Origin: Boudabousia marimammalium
GTDB lineage: Bacteria > Actinomycetota > Actinomycetes > Actinomycetales > Actinomycetaceae
DNA length: 60,667 nt
Direction: 5' to 3'
Assembly (NCBI RefSeq): GCF_001936115.1
Contig: NZ_MPDM01000010.1
Coordinates: 1 to 60,667, forward strand
Every line of letters begins with the position of its first letter. Position 1 is the stretch's first letter. The position numbers were made by a program, and so were the translations under genes. Shown in pieces: positions 33,683 to 42,932 of this stretch. The notes under the pieces were generated by a model, which worked only from the letters and a program-made list of their open reading frames with translations, did no database searches and was not told the DNA's origin.

Positions 33683-33868
33683 ATGGCTAAGACATCACTC
33701 AAAGTCAAGGCCTCCCGGAAACCTAAGTTCCGGGTGCGTGCCTACACACGTTGCAACCGTTGCGGTCGTCCGCGTTCGGTGTATCGTAAGTTCGGCTTGT
33801 GCCGTATTTGCCTCCGTGAGCTGGCCCTAGCGGGTGAGCTTCCCGGTGTCACAAAGAGCAGCTGGTAA
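33683..33868 (+). CDS. rpsN: 30S ribosomal protein S14, zinc-binding type Z
   Basis: Short S14 of 61 residues with four zinc ligands Cys24, Cys27, Cys40 and Cys43 (CNRCGRP and CRIC). The zinc-free paralogue used under zinc starvation is not in this window. ATG at 33683, five bases after rplE with AAGGAG upstream. A 69-base gap follows. Confidence 0.96.
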   Translation: MAKTSLKVKASRKPKFRVRAYTRCNRCGRPRSVYRKFGLCRICLRELALAGELPGVTKSSW

Positions 33869-33937
33869 CAACTACGTCGCAGGTCCACCGGCAAAAAGTG
33901 CCGTGGGAAACCCCGACGAGGAAGGGCATAGCCCACT

Positions 33938-34336
33938 ATGTCTATGACAGATCCAATCGCAGATATGCTAACGCGTCTGCGTAACGCTAACTCGGCGCAG
34001 CACGAGACGGTTTCCATGCCGCACTCGAAGCTGAAGGCTGCCATCGCGCAGATCCTTGAAGCCGAAGGATACATTCTTGGTATGGAGATTGAGGATGCCC
34101 GCGTGGGCAAAACTCTCACTCTGAAACTGAAGTACGGAGCTAACCGCGAGCGCGCCATTTCCGGCGTGAAGCGTGTTTCCAAGCCCGGTCTTCGTAAGTA
34201 TGCCAAGTCAACTGACCTGCCCCGCGTCATGGGCGGCTTGGGTGTGGCAATCTTGTCCACATCTTCTGGCCTGCTGACTGACCGCGAGGCAGCAAATAAG
34301 GGTGTAGGTGGGGAAGTCCTCGCCTATATCTGGTGA
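33938..34336 (+). CDS. rpsH: 30S ribosomal protein S8
   Basis: Binds the central domain of 16S rRNA; in E. coli it represses the spc operon. 132 residues with [17 protein letters not shown] and the C terminus [14 protein letters not shown] at 33938 with GAGGAAGG upstream; the ATG at 33944 is an alternative. The preceding gap shows only an imperfect hairpin. Confidence 0.96.
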   Translation: MSMTDPIADMLTRLRNANSAQHETVSMPHSKLKAAIAQILEAEGYILGMEIEDARVGKTLTLKLKYGANRERAISGVKRVSKPGLRKYAKSTDLPRVMGGLGVAILSTSSGLLTDREAANKGVGGEVLAYIW

Positions 34337-34353
34337 GAACGGAGGAGTAGAAT

Positions 34354-34890
34354 ATGTCTCGTATTGGACGACTTCCGGTCTCAATTCCGGCGGGTGTCGA
34401 GATTAAGCTCGATGACTCGGTAATTACTGTTAAGGGCCCCAAGGGCGAACTCAAGCACACCATCCCTACCCCCATTGAGGTGAAGGTAGAGGACGGCACC
34501 GTGCTGGTTTCCCGCCCCAACGATGAGCGTACTGCACGCTCATTGCACGGCCTGACTCGTACCCTGATCAACAACATGGTCGTTGGTGTGACCGAAGGCT
34601 TCCAGAAGAAACTGGAAATCGTTGGCACCGGTTACCGTGTGATTGCCAAGGGTAAGAACTTGGAGTTTGCTCTCGGTTTCTCACACCCCGTTGTGGTTGA
34701 AGCCCCGGAAGGCATTGAGTTCACCGTGGAAGGCCCCACCAAGCTGACTGTCTCTGGCATTGACAAGCAGAAGGTTGGCGAGGTCGCCGCAAACATTCGC
34801 AAGATTCGTAAGCCTGAACCCTACAAGGGCAAGGGTGTTCGCTACGCCGGCGAACAGGTACGTCGCAAGGTCGGAAAGGCAGGTAAGTAA
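34354..34890 (+). CDS. rplF: 50S ribosomal protein L6
   Basis: Factor-binding-site protein made of two similar domains. 178 residues, [16 protein letters not shown] at the start and the C-terminal signature [21 protein letters not shown] at 34354 with CGGAGGAG upstream. Confidence 0.97.
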   Translation: MSRIGRLPVSIPAGVEIKLDDSVITVKGPKGELKHTIPTPIEVKVEDGTVLVSRPNDERTARSLHGLTRTLINNMVVGVTEGFQKKLEIVGTGYRVIAKGKNLEFALGFSHPVVVEAPEGIEFTVEGPTKLTVSGIDKQKVGEVAANIRKIRKPEPYKGKGVRYAGEQVRRKVGKAGK

Positions 34891-34892
34891 TA

Positions 34893-35258
34893 ATGGCTTA
34901 CTCCGTCAAAGGAAAGGGCTCAGCTGTAGCTCTCAAACGCCGCCACCAGCGCGTCCGCAAAACTGTTTTCGGCACTCCCGAACGCCCCCGCTTGGTGGTC
35001 CGTCGTTCCAACCGCCACATGGTGGCTCAGTTGATCGACGACACCGTGGGTCACACGCTGGCCGCTGCCTCAACCATGGAAGCTGACTTCATGTCAGGCA
35101 CCAAGACTGAGCAGGCTCACAAGGTTGGCGAACTCGTCGCCGAGCGCGCAAAAGCCGCCGGCATCTCCGCAGCGGTCTTCGACCGTGGCGGTAACAAGTA
35201 TCATGGCCGCGTCGCGGCAGTCGCAGACGGCGCCCGCTCCGGCGGGTTGAGCCTGTGA
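34893..35258 (+). CDS. rplR: 50S ribosomal protein L18
   Basis: 5S rRNA-binding protein. 121 residues with [19 protein letters not shown] and the C-terminal [23 protein letters not shown] at 34893, three bases after rplF. Confidence 0.96.
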   Translation: MAYSVKGKGSAVALKRRHQRVRKTVFGTPERPRLVVRRSNRHMVAQLIDDTVGHTLAAASTMEADFMSGTKTEQAHKVGELVAERAKAAGISAAVFDRGGNKYHGRVAAVADGARSGGLSL

Positions 35259-35286
35259 TCGCGAAGAGAAGGAAGAGGGCATACTG

Positions 35287-35976
35287 ATGGCTGCAGAGCA
35301 GCAAGACAGGAACGGCCAGTCCAACGAGACTCGCGACACAGAGCGTCGCGAGCGTCGAGGACGCCGGGAAGACCGTCGTGGCAACAAAGGCCGCGACGAA
35401 AAGAACCAGTACATCGAGCGCGTTGTGACTATCAACCGCGTCTCCAAGGTCGTTAAGGGTGGTCGTCGCTTCAGCTTCACTGCGCTTGTCGTAGTTGGTG
35501 ACGGCGAAGGCACAGTCGGCGTTGGATACGGTAAAGCTAAGGAAGTTCCCGCGGCAATCGCCAAGGGCGTTGAAGAAGCCAAGAAGAACTTCTTCCGCGT
35601 CCCCATGATTCGCCGTACTATCACTCACGTGACCCAGGGTGAAGACGCTGCAGGCATCGTTCTGCTTCGTCCCGCTGCTCCTGGTACCGGCGTTATCGCC
35701 GGCGGCCCGGTGCGTGCAGTCCTCGACTGCGCTGGTGTCCACGATGTGCTGACCAAGTCACTGGGATCTGCCAACGCAATCAACATTGTTCATGCCACCG
35801 TCAAGGCCCTGCGCCAGCTGGAACAGCCTGAGGCTGTTGCTGCCCGTCGTGGTCTGCCGTTGGAGCGCGTTGCTCCTGCCGGCATGCTACGTGCTCGTGC
35901 CGAAGGTGAAGCTGAGCGTAAGGCCGCTGCAGAAAAGGTTGAGGCTGAAGCTGCAGCTGCGGGGGTGAGTGAGTAA
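35287..35976 (+). CDS. rpsE: 30S ribosomal protein S5
   Basis: Accuracy and mRNA-unwinding protein. 229 residues: an acidic/basic N-terminal extension (about 1-45), the core [19 protein letters not shown], the spectinomycin loop region around [13 protein letters not shown] and an Ala/Glu-rich C-terminal tail. ATG at 35287 with AAGGAAGAGG upstream. It overlaps rpmD by one base. Confidence 0.96.
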   Translation: MAAEQQDRNGQSNETRDTERRERRGRREDRRGNKGRDEKNQYIERVVTINRVSKVVKGGRRFSFTALVVVGDGEGTVGVGYGKAKEVPAAIAKGVEEAKKNFFRVPMIRRTITHVTQGEDAAGIVLLRPAAPGTGVIAGGPVRAVLDCAGVHDVLTKSLGSANAINIVHATVKALRQLEQPEAVAARRGLPLERVAPAGMLRARAEGEAERKAAAEKVEAEAAAAGVSE

Positions 35977-36158
35977 TGGCACAGGTTAAAATCACCCGCG
36001 TCCGTGGCGACGTAGGTTCTAAGCAGAACCAGCGTGACACCATGCGCACCCTGGGTTTGCGTAAGATTGGCCAGTCCACCGTCCGTGAGGACAGCCACCA
36101 GCTTCGCGGCTATCTTCGCGCTGTCTCTCACCTAGTTAAGGTTGAGGAGGTCGACTAA
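35976..36158 (+). CDS. rpmD: 50S ribosomal protein L30
   Basis: Small 50S protein of 60 residues with [20 protein letters not shown] and [18 protein letters not shown] in TAATGG overlaps rpsE by one base; rplO starts three bases after it. Confidence 0.95.
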   Translation: MAQVKITRVRGDVGSKQNQRDTMRTLGLRKIGQSTVREDSHQLRGYLRAVSHLVKVEEVD

Positions 36159-36160
36159 TC

Positions 36161-36649
36161 ATGGCTAAGAGCACTGAGACTGTCGCACAGAACAACGAAG
36201 AGCGTGACGACGTGTTGCGTATCCACCATCTCCACCCGGCACCGGGCGCCAAGCGCAAGAAGATGCGCGTTGGCCGCGGTGAAGGCTCAAAGGGTAAGAC
36301 TGCAGGTCGCGGTACCAAGGGTACTAAGGCACGTTACCAGGTTCCCTTGGGCTTCGAAGGTGGCCAGATGCCGATGCATATGCGTCTACCGAAGCTCCGT
36401 GGTTTCAAGAACCCGTTCCGCACCGAATACCAGGTTGTCAACCTTGATAAGCTGTCAGCTCTCTTCCCTGAGGGTGGCACCATCGGCGTTGAGGAACTGG
36501 TAGCAGCCGGCGCAGTTCGCAAGAACCAGCTCGTGAAGGTTCTCGGAACCGGAAGCGTTGAAGTCAAGTTCGACCTAACCGTCGATGCTTGGTCAGCTTC
36601 TGCTGCTGAGAAGATTCAGGCAGCTGGCGGGTCTTTGACCAACCGCTAA
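36161..36649 (+). CDS. rplO: 50S ribosomal protein L15
   Basis: Late-assembly 50S protein, 162 residues. After a short acidic N terminus the core reads [20 protein letters not shown], then [23 protein letters not shown] at 36161 with GAGGAGG upstream. Ends the spc ribosomal block; a terminator follows, so secY has its own promoter. Confidence 0.96.
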   Translation: MAKSTETVAQNNEERDDVLRIHHLHPAPGAKRKKMRVGRGEGSKGKTAGRGTKGTKARYQVPLGFEGGQMPMHMRLPKLRGFKNPFRTEYQVVNLDKLSALFPEGGTIGVEELVAAGAVRKNQLVKVLGTGSVEVKFDLTVDAWSASAAEKIQAAGGSLTNR

Positions 36650-36654
36650 TCTTT

Positions 36655-36695
36655 AACGGGGAGCGATTTGCTCAACGAATCGCTCCCCGTTTTAG
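36655..36695 (+). terminator. Terminator after rplO
   Basis: Perfect 14-base arms (36655-36668 and 36678-36691, AACGGGGAGCGATT and its complement) with a 9-base loop and TTTTA after them. It ends the S10/spc transcript before secY. Confidence 0.92.
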
Positions 36696-36735
36696 CGTTA
36701 ATCTCACAAATTGCGTGAATCGTTCTATCATCTTA

Positions 36736-36765
36736 TTGCTGAGTACTGCAATAAGGCGGTAGAAT
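36736..36765 (+). promoter_or_regulatory. Promoter of secY-adk-map
   Basis: TTGCTG (36736-36741), an 18-base spacer and TAGAAT (36760-36765), just after the rplO terminator and 65 bases before secY. Confidence 0.65.
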
Positions 36766-36830
36766 GACGCACGTTGCCGGTGACTGGCCGGCTCATTTTT
36801 CTATCTATAAGTTTCAACCGAGGAGGTAGC

Positions 36831-38129
36831 GTGCTTAGCGCATTCGCACAGGCGTTCCGCACCCCTGATTTGCGGCGCAAGCTGCTCTTCACACTGCTGA
36901 TCATGGCATTGTTCCGCGCCGGAACTTTTGTCCCGTCACCGGGTGTATCGATTAAGAACATTAACCAGTGTATGGCCCAACAGGAGGGCGCTGGTCTTCT
37001 AGACCTCGTTAACCTCTTCTCTGGTGGTGCTCTACTGCAGCTGTCTGTATTTGCCCTCGGCATTATGCCGTACATTACTGCTTCAATTATTATTCAGCTG
37101 TTGCGCGTAGTAGTACCTCGTTTTGAAGACCTGCACAAGGAAGGCCAGTCTGGCCAGGCGAAGCTGACGCAGTACACTCGTGTGCTGACTATCTTCCTCG
37201 CCTTCATGCAGTCCCTAGGCTTCATCTCTTTGGCACGATCGGGCAACATGTTCCCCGGCTGTACGGTTCCGGTTATCCCCAGTGATACGGTTTGGACCTT
37301 CCTGCTCATCCTGATTGTGATGACCGCGGGTACTGGTGTCATCATGTGGCTCGGCGAATTGATTACCGACCGTGGTATCGGTAACGGAATGTCCTTGCTG
37401 ATTTTCACGTCAATCATTGCTCGTCTCCCGCAGCAACTTTTCGGTATCGCCCAGTCCGCTGACAACGGCGTATTAAAGGTGCTTGGCATCATCGCGATGA
37501 TTGCTGCGATTACCATAGCTATTGTCTTCGTGGAGCAGGCCATGCGTCGCATCCCTGTGCAGTACGCGAAGCGGATGGTTGGTTCCCGGTCCTACGGCGG
37601 GTCCTCCACCTACATTCCCATCAAGATCAACATGTCCGGCGTTATCCCGGTTATCTTTGCAACCTCGATACTGGCTTTGCCGATGATGGCTGCGCAGTTC
37701 GCCGATCCTAGCTCCGGGTGGGCAATCTTCGTCCACCGTAACTTCACGCAGCAAAGCGCTCTCTACTTGGCGCTTGATGCGGCTCTGATTGCTTTCTTCT
37801 GTTTCTTCTACACGCAGATTACTTTCAACCCGGATGAGGTTGCAGACAATATGAAGAAGTATGGCGGCTTCGTCCCCGGTATTCGTGCCGGTCGTCCGAC
37901 TGCTGACCTGCTTCGCTACGTGATTACACGTATTACCTCTGCTGGTGCTGTCTACCTGGTGATTGTGGCACTGCTTCCCGCACTGCTGCTAATCCCAATG
38001 GGAATTACCAGCCAGCAGCTACCTTTCGGTGGCACTACACTGCTGATTATTGTTGGTGTTGGTTTGCAGACCGTCAAGGAAGTTAACTCTCAGTTGCGTC
38101 AGCACCACTACGAAGGATTCCTCCGATGA
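36831..38129 (+). CDS. secY: Preprotein translocase channel subunit SecY
   Basis: Core of the SecYEG export channel in the cytoplasmic membrane. 432 residues with ten predicted membrane helices. Typical blocks are ALGIMPYITASIIIQLL (plug/TM2 region) and PGIRAGRPTADLL in a cytoplasmic loop. The GTG at 36831 has AGGAGG at 36821-36826 and gives MLSAFAQAFRTPDLRRK, the family start; the open frame to 36774 is leader. Overlaps adk by 4 bases. Confidence 0.96.
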   Translation: MLSAFAQAFRTPDLRRKLLFTLLIMALFRAGTFVPSPGVSIKNINQCMAQQEGAGLLDLVNLFSGGALLQLSVFALGIMPYITASIIIQLLRVVVPRFEDLHKEGQSGQAKLTQYTRVLTIFLAFMQSLGFISLARSGNMFPGCTVPVIPSDTVWTFLLILIVMTAGTGVIMWLGELITDRGIGNGMSLLIFTSIIARLPQQLFGIAQSADNGVLKVLGIIAMIAAITIAIVFVEQAMRRIPVQYAKRMVGSRSYGGSSTYIPIKINMSGVIPVIFATSILALPMMAAQFADPSSGWAIFVHRNFTQQSALYLALDAALIAFFCFFYTQITFNPDEVADNMKKYGGFVPGIRAGRPTADLLRYVITRITSAGAVYLVIVALLPALLLIPMGITSQQLPFGGTTLLIIVGVGLQTVKEVNSQLRQHHYEGFLR

Positions 38130-38695
38130 AACGAATGATCCTAGTTGGCCCCCCGGGAGCTGGCAAAGGTACCCAGGCGGCGTTCATTTGTCGTGAACTG
38201 AATATCCCCCATATTTCTACCGGTCAGATTTTTCGGGAGAATATGGAACAGGAAACTGAGCTCGGTGAAAGCGCGAAAGCATATATTAGCCGGGGCGAGT
38301 ACGTTCCCGATAGCGTAACCAACCCGATGGTGAAGGTTCGCTTGGATAACCCCGATGCGCGCGAAGGCTTCCTTCTGGATGGCTACCCTCGCACAGTTTC
38401 GCAAGCTAAAGTGCTGGACGAAATGTTGGCTGATCGCGGACGCAAGCTTGATTTGGTACTGCAGATTACTGCCGATAACGAGGCCGTAGTTGAGCGCCTC
38501 TTGAAACGGGCCGAGATTGAACATCGTCCCGATGACACCGAGGAAGTAATCCGTCACCGTCTCGATGTCTACCAGGAGCTGACTGAACCATTGATGAGCT
38601 TCTACGAGGAAGCTGGACTACTGGTGAAGGTCGATGGCAACGGTAGCATTGATGAGGTCTCGGATCGAATCAAGGCTATCCTCGAAGCAAAGTGA
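38126..38695 (+). CDS. adk: Adenylate kinase
   Basis: Interconverts ATP + AMP and 2 ADP. 189 residues, the short type with no zinc lid. P-loop GPPGAGKGTQ (8-17), AMP-site STGQIFREN and the DGYPRTVSQA block are intact, as is the RPDDTEEVIRHRL lid segment. ATG at 38126 overlaps the secY stop (ATGA), a usual secY-adk coupling. Confidence 0.96.
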   Translation: MKRMILVGPPGAGKGTQAAFICRELNIPHISTGQIFRENMEQETELGESAKAYISRGEYVPDSVTNPMVKVRLDNPDAREGFLLDGYPRTVSQAKVLDEMLADRGRKLDLVLQITADNEAVVERLLKRAEIEHRPDDTEEVIRHRLDVYQELTEPLMSFYEEAGLLVKVDGNGSIDEVSDRIKAILEAK

Positions 38696-38705
38696 CAACT
38701 TAGCT

Positions 38706-38738
38706 AAGGTGGGGCTGCGCATAGCGTTGCCCCACCTT
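38706..38738 (+). terminator. Hairpin between adk and map
   Basis: AAGGTGGGGC (38706-38715) and its exact complement (38729-38738) with a 13-base loop. It lacks a T-run and lies 22 bases before map, so it is more likely an attenuator or mRNA processing/stability element than a full stop. Confidence 0.55.
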
Positions 38739-38759
38739 TGCCTTATCGGAAAGAATCCA

Positions 38760-39617
38760 ATGCGTTACCGTGACAAAGTAAAAATCAAAACCCCCACCCA
38801 AATCGGTTATATGCGCGAAGCGGGATTGATTGTTGCAGATATTCATGCCGCACTCCGTGAAGCCTGCGTACCGGGCATCACCACTAAAGAGCTTGACCAA
38901 GTCAGCGCCAGAGTCATTGCTGACTCCAACGGGCACTCGAACTTCCTCGGCTATCATGGTTTCCCCGCAACCGTCTGTATCTCCGTCAACGATGAGATCG
39001 TGCACGGCATCCCGGGCGAAAGGGTACTCGAGACCGGGGACCTCGTTACCTTCGACTGCGGCGCCTATGTTGTCCGCGAAGGGAAACAATGGCACGGTGA
39101 CGCTGCTTTCACCATGATTGTTGGCGGCGAAGGCAGGGAAACTGCACACCGCATCGACGAAGTCACCAAGACTGCGCTGCATAACGCAATTGTGAATCTC
39201 GCCGAGGGGGCAGATCGCCTGAATATTGTGGGCGACAGTGTGGAAGAAGTCGTTGCTCACTACAGTGAGCAGTTCGAGATGCCCATCGGTATCGTCGAAG
39301 ACTTCGTCGGGCATGGAATTGGCAATGCCATGCATGAAGAACCCGACGTCTACAACTACTCTGTGCGCGGTAAGCTCACGAAGCTCCGCCCCGGCATGGT
39401 CTTCGCGATTGAACCGATGCTCACCTCGGGCTCTGCCGCCAACCAGGTGGATGCAGACGAATGGACTGTCCGCACAGTGGACGGTTCCTTGGCTGCGCAG
39501 TGGGAACACACGGTCGCAATCATGCCCGGTGGTGTCTGGGTATTGACTGCCCGGGACGGGGGAGAAGAGATTCTTTCCCCCTACGGCTTAAAGCCCGTTA
39601 CAATCCCAGCCCAGTGA
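38760..39617 (+). CDS. map: Methionine aminopeptidase, type I
   Basis: Removes the initiator methionine from new proteins. 285 residues from the ATG at 38760 (GGAAAG upstream); the frame is open to 38634 but that part lies in adk. Metal ligands are in the expected blocks: FDCGAYV, HGDAAFT, GHGIGNAMHEEP, FAIEPML and WEHTVAI. Location after adk is typical. Confidence 0.95.
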   Translation: MRYRDKVKIKTPTQIGYMREAGLIVADIHAALREACVPGITTKELDQVSARVIADSNGHSNFLGYHGFPATVCISVNDEIVHGIPGERVLETGDLVTFDCGAYVVREGKQWHGDAAFTMIVGGEGRETAHRIDEVTKTALHNAIVNLAEGADRLNIVGDSVEEVVAHYSEQFEMPIGIVEDFVGHGIGNAMHEEPDVYNYSVRGKLTKLRPGMVFAIEPMLTSGSAANQVDADEWTVRTVDGSLAAQWEHTVAIMPGGVWVLTARDGGEEILSPYGLKPVTIPAQ

Positions 39618-39638
39618 CCGATACGACAGTCCTAAAGG

Positions 39639-39667
39639 TTGCAAACTGGCGAAATTGCTCATAGTCT
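39639..39667 (+). promoter_or_regulatory. Promoter of the infA-rpmJ-rpsM group
   Basis: TTGCAA (39639-39644), a 17-base spacer and TAGTCT (39662-39667) lie in the 145-base gap after map, about 95 bases before infA. Confidence 0.5.
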
Positions 39668-39762
39668 TAATCGTTGGGTGTCTTCACTTTAGGTTAAGTG
39701 TAGGTACGCAGCTCTTTAACAATCGTTAAGGAAACTCAAGAAAGTGAGAGTAGTCGAGTTAT

Positions 39763-39984
39763 ATGGCGAACAAAGACGGTGTAATTGAAGTTGAGGGAAC
39801 TGTCGTTGAGGCACTCCCCAATGCAATGTTCCGCGTTGAACTGCAGAACGAACACATCGTGCTCGCGCACATTTCGGGAAAGATGCGTCAGCACTACATT
39901 CGTATTCTCCCAGAGGATCGGGTAGTCGTTGAGCTCAGCCCCTACGACCTCAGCCGAGGCCGTATCGTCTACCGTTACAAGTAA
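39763..39984 (+). CDS. infA: Translation initiation factor IF-1
   Basis: Single OB-fold factor of 73 residues that binds the A site during initiation. [20 protein letters not shown] and [19 protein letters not shown] are canonical. ATG at 39763; only a weak GAGAG-like site is upstream. rpmJ follows after 42 bases. Confidence 0.97.
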   Translation: MANKDGVIEVEGTVVEALPNAMFRVELQNEHIVLAHISGKMRQHYIRILPEDRVVVELSPYDLSRGRIVYRYK

Positions 39985-40026
39985 ACTACGACATGCGCCG
40001 CCTGAGAGTGGCGGCGGAGGTTTATC

Positions 40027-40140
40027 ATGAAGGTCAAGCCGAGTGTCAAAAGAATCTGCGACAAGTGCAAGGTGATTCGTCGCCACGGCAATGTCATGGT
40101 TATTTGCGACAACCCTCGACACAAGCAGCGTCAGGGCTAA
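40027..40140 (+). CDS. rpmJ: 50S ribosomal protein L36, zinc-binding type
   Basis: 37-residue protein starting [20 protein letters not shown]. Cys11, Cys14, a third Cys ([11 protein letters not shown]) and the His form the zinc site, so this is the zinc-containing form. ATG at 40027 with GCGGAGG upstream. It is the smallest ribosomal gene here and sits in its usual place between infA and rpsM. Confidence 0.95.
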   Translation: MKVKPSVKRICDKCKVIRRHGNVMVICDNPRHKQRQG

Positions 40141-40152
40141 TCCCTGATCTGC

Positions 40153-40283
40153 TCAACCGCAACCGCGGTTGAACAACTAGCACGTTACCAGCCACCCGTG
40201 AAAGCGGTGCAGCCCTCGGTTCGGAGGCCGAGGCCAAGCAATCTGCTTGGAAGGTAACGTGACGGCCTCCGAAAACACAGGAG
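40153..40283 (+). promoter_or_regulatory. Predicted four-way-junction and pseudoknot leader of rpsM
   Basis: After a first hairpin (40153-40160 with 40165-40172, perfect), a 9-base stem CACGTTACC/GGTAACGTG (40181-40189, 40253-40261) closes three arms. They are CACCcG/CGGTG (40193-40209), CCTCGG/CCGAGG (40214-40219, 40228-40233) and CCAAGCA/TGCTTGG (40234-40240, 40244-40250). The loop word CGGAGG (40222-40227) is exactly complementary to CCTCCG (40266-40271), giving a 6-pair pseudoknot. CTCC of the same strand can instead pair with the ribosome binding site GGAG (40280-40283), a possible on/off switch. Confidence 0.6.
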
Positions 40284-40289
40284 AAAAAA

Positions 40290-40658
40290 TTGGCACGTAT
40301 TGCCGGTGTAGACCTCCCGCGCGAAAAGCGCCTGGAGATCGCACTCACTTATGTTTACGGTGTGGGACGTACCCGCGCTGCTGAAACGCTCAAGGCGACC
40401 GGTGTGTCGCCCGATATTCGCGTCAAGGATCTGGCTGAAGAAGACTTGGTCAAGCTCCGCGAATACATCGAGGGCAACTACAAGGTCGAAGGCGACTTGC
40501 GTCGTGAAGTCCAAGCGGACATTCGTCGCAAGATTGAAATCGGCTCCTATCAGGGCGTACGCCACCGTCGTGGCCTGCCAGTTCGTGGTCAGCGTACCAA
40601 GACGAACGCGCGTACTCGTAAGGGTCCGAAGCGTACCGTTGCAGGTAAGAAGAAGTAA
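40290..40658 (+). CDS. rpsM: 30S ribosomal protein S13
   Basis: Head protein contacting the P-site tRNA and 50S subunit. 122 residues reading [20 protein letters not shown] with C-terminal [19 protein letters not shown]. The start is TTG at 40290 with AGGAG six bases before it; no ATG or GTG is available at this point. A 149-base structured leader separates it from rpmJ. Confidence 0.96.
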   Translation: MARIAGVDLPREKRLEIALTYVYGVGRTRAAETLKATGVSPDIRVKDLAEEDLVKLREYIEGNYKVEGDLRREVQADIRRKIEIGSYQGVRHRRGLPVRGQRTKTNARTRKGPKRTVAGKKK

Positions 40659-40675
40659 GACTTTTAGGAGAAGAT

Positions 40676-41080
40676 ATGCCCCCCAAGACTCGTGCTACCG
40701 GTGCCCGTAAGGGACGCCGTAAGGAACGTAAAAATATTGCTGTAGGTCAGGCACACATTAAGTCGACCTTCAACAACACCATCGTGTCGATCACTGATCC
40801 GACCGGTGCTGTCATCGCTTCATGCTCATCCGGCCAGGTTGGCTTCAAGGGTTCACGTAAGTCCACCCCGTTCGCCGCTCAGCTGGCTGCTGAGGCCGCT
40901 GCAAAGCGCGCCCAGGAACACGGCATGAAGAAGGTTGACGTCTTCGTTAAGGGTCCCGGCTCCGGCCGTGAAACCGCGATTCGTTCCCTTCAGGCCAGCG
41001 GCCTCGAAGTTGGTTCGATTCACGACGTGACCCCGCAGGCACACAATGGTGCTCGCCCCCCGAAGCGTCGTCGCGTCTGA
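40676..41080 (+). CDS. rpsK: 30S ribosomal protein S11
   Basis: Platform protein at the mRNA exit. 134 residues with [20 protein letters not shown] and [20 protein letters not shown], ending PPKRRRV. ATG at 40676 with AGGAGAAG upstream. rpsD, which follows here in mycobacteria, is absent; rpoA is next after 167 bases. Confidence 0.97.
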   Translation: MPPKTRATGARKGRRKERKNIAVGQAHIKSTFNNTIVSITDPTGAVIASCSSGQVGFKGSRKSTPFAAQLAAEAAAKRAQEHGMKKVDVFVKGPGSGRETAIRSLQASGLEVGSIHDVTPQAHNGARPPKRRRV

Positions 41081-41094
41081 TTTCATCAGTCTCG

Positions 41095-41228
41095 AGAAAC
41101 TAGACGGCTAATCCGGCTAAATAGTTTCTATCCGCGGAGAATGCGCGCCATGTATTCACCGCTGACCTCACATCCTGCGTGGGGGAAACCCCACAACCAC
41201 AAAGCCGGTGTCATATGGCGGGCACCGG
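41095..41228 (+). promoter_or_regulatory. Structured leader of rpoA
   Basis: The 167-base gap before rpoA carries three perfect hairpins: AGAAACTA/TAGTTTCT (41095-41102, 41122-41129), GTGGGG/CCCCAC around a GAAA loop (41179-41194), and CCGGTG/CACCGG (41205-41210, 41223-41228). The last ends four bases before the rpoA ribosome binding site. No clear promoter was found. Confidence 0.45.
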
Positions 41229-41247
41229 ATGAGGAAAGGAATTCGAC

Positions 41248-42249
41248 GTGCTGATTGCACAGCGACCCACTTTGACTGAAGAAGTCGTCAATGAGCGCCG
41301 CTCGCGCTTTACCCTGGAACCGCTTGAGCCCGGTTTCGGTTACACCTTGGGTAACTCGCTTCGCCGGACGCTGCTGTCATCCATTCCGGGTGCCGCAGTA
41401 ACCTCCATTCGCATCGATGGTGTTCAACACGAGTTCAGCACCATTGAAGGTGTGAAAGAAGATGTTGCACAGATCATCCTTAACATCAAGCAGATTGTCT
41501 TGTCTTCGGACAATGATGAGCCGGTTGTAATGTACCTGCGCCAGACTGGCGAAGGTGTTGTCACTGCCGGTGATATCCAGCCTCCCGCCGGGGTGGAAAT
41601 CCACAACCCGGAACTCGTGTTGGCAACCCTGAATGACAAGGGACGTTTGGAGATTGAACTGACTGTTGAGCGTGGCCGCGGCTACATCTCAGCTGCTCAG
41701 AACAAGAACCCGGACGCTGAAATTTCCCGCATCCCGATCGATTCAATCTACTCACCGATTCTCAAGGTGACCTACAAGGTTGAAGCAACCCGTGTGGAAC
41801 AGCGCACCGACTTTGATCGTCTAGTAGTTGATGTTGAAACCAAGCAGGCTATCAGCCCGCGTGACGCCCTCGCTTCGGCAGGCACCACACTGGTCGGTTT
41901 GTTTGGTCTTTGCAAGGAACTCAACGTTGAGAGTGAAGGTATCGAGATGGGCGAGTCCCAGACCGATAACGCACTGGCAGCCGATTTGGCTCGCCCGATC
42001 AAGGACCTGGGCTTGCAGCCTCGTTCCATGAACGCGCTTCACCGCGATGAGATCAACACTATTGGCGAGCTGGTAGCCCGCTCCGAAGCTGACCTCCTCG
42101 ACATTCGTAACTTCGGTGCGAAGTCGATTGAGGAAATCAAGGAGAAACTGGCAGCCATTGGAATGTCCCTCAAGGACTCCCAAATGCCCAGTGTCAGCGA
42201 CGCTGAAACACCCGGATTCATTCAGTTCAGCGACGAAAACTTTAGCTGA
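41248..42249 (+). CDS. rpoA: DNA-directed RNA polymerase subunit alpha
   Basis: 333 residues. The N-terminal assembly domain has [20 protein letters not shown] and the C-terminal domain, which contacts promoter DNA and activators, has [20 protein letters not shown] and [17 protein letters not shown] at 41248 with AGGAAAGGA upstream. Confidence 0.97.
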   Translation: MLIAQRPTLTEEVVNERRSRFTLEPLEPGFGYTLGNSLRRTLLSSIPGAAVTSIRIDGVQHEFSTIEGVKEDVAQIILNIKQIVLSSDNDEPVVMYLRQTGEGVVTAGDIQPPAGVEIHNPELVLATLNDKGRLEIELTVERGRGYISAAQNKNPDAEISRIPIDSIYSPILKVTYKVEATRVEQRTDFDRLVVDVETKQAISPRDALASAGTTLVGLFGLCKELNVESEGIEMGESQTDNALAADLARPIKDLGLQPRSMNALHRDEINTIGELVARSEADLLDIRNFGAKSIEEIKEKLAAIGMSLKDSQMPSVSDAETPGFIQFSDENFS

Positions 42250-42278
42250 GCCACCACAGTTTTCAAGGAGAAAAGAAA

Positions 42279-42803
42279 ATGCCTAAGCCTGCAAAGGGCC
42301 CCCGCCTGGGAGGCAGCGCCGCGCACGAGCGTCGCATGCTGGCCAACCTGTGCCGTAGCGTAATCGAGCACCGCGAGATTACCACCACTTTCGCTCGCGC
42401 CAAGCGCGTACAGCCCCATCTGGAGCGCCTCATCACCAAGGCAAAGCGTGGAGATATGCACGCTCGTCGTCAGGTGATTGCCGTTCTGGGTACCAATACC
42501 GCTAAGCGTGATGGTCGTTTCGACTACACCTACGAGCTCTTCGATGTCATTGTTCCGGCAATGGACTCTGAGCGCGAAGGCGGCTACACCCGCATCGTTA
42601 AGCTTCCCCCGCGTAAGGGCGACCAGGCTCCCATGGCCCGTCTGTCCCTCGTGATGGAAAAGGTGGAAAAGAAGGCTGTCGTCAAGACCGCTGAAAAGAC
42701 CGCCGAAGCCGCTGCGGAGAAGGCACCCAAGGCTGAAAAGGTTGAAGAGCCTGCAGTTGAGGAAGCTCAGGTCGAAGAGACCGCAACTGAAGAAGAGAAG
42801 TGA
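42279..42803 (+). CDS. rplQ: 50S ribosomal protein L17
   Basis: 50S protein of 174 residues. The core MPKPAKGPRLGGSAAHERRM to about residue 125 is followed by a low-complexity Ala/Glu/Lys tail, longer than in E. coli but common in actinobacteria. ATG at 42279 with AAGGAG upstream. Closes the alpha group; a terminator follows. Confidence 0.96.
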   Translation: MPKPAKGPRLGGSAAHERRMLANLCRSVIEHREITTTFARAKRVQPHLERLITKAKRGDMHARRQVIAVLGTNTAKRDGRFDYTYELFDVIVPAMDSEREGGYTRIVKLPPRKGDQAPMARLSLVMEKVEKKAVVKTAEKTAEAAAEKAPKAEKVEEPAVEEAQVEETATEEEK

Positions 42804-42838
42804 GCTATTTCAGCGCACTGACTGATTCATAAACTTCA

Positions 42839-42880
42839 AAGTAAATGCCCCTGCCAACTGGTGGGGGCATTTACTTTACC
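42839..42880 (+). terminator. Terminator after rplQ
   Basis: AAGTAAATGCCCC (42839-42851) and its exact complement (42864-42876), partly extended inward, followed by a short T-containing run. It separates rplQ from truA. Confidence 0.85.
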
Positions 42881-42932
42881 CGCATAACACTGAGGCTCGC
42901 GCGTGAGGCTGCAGATTCGGTACAGTAGGAGC

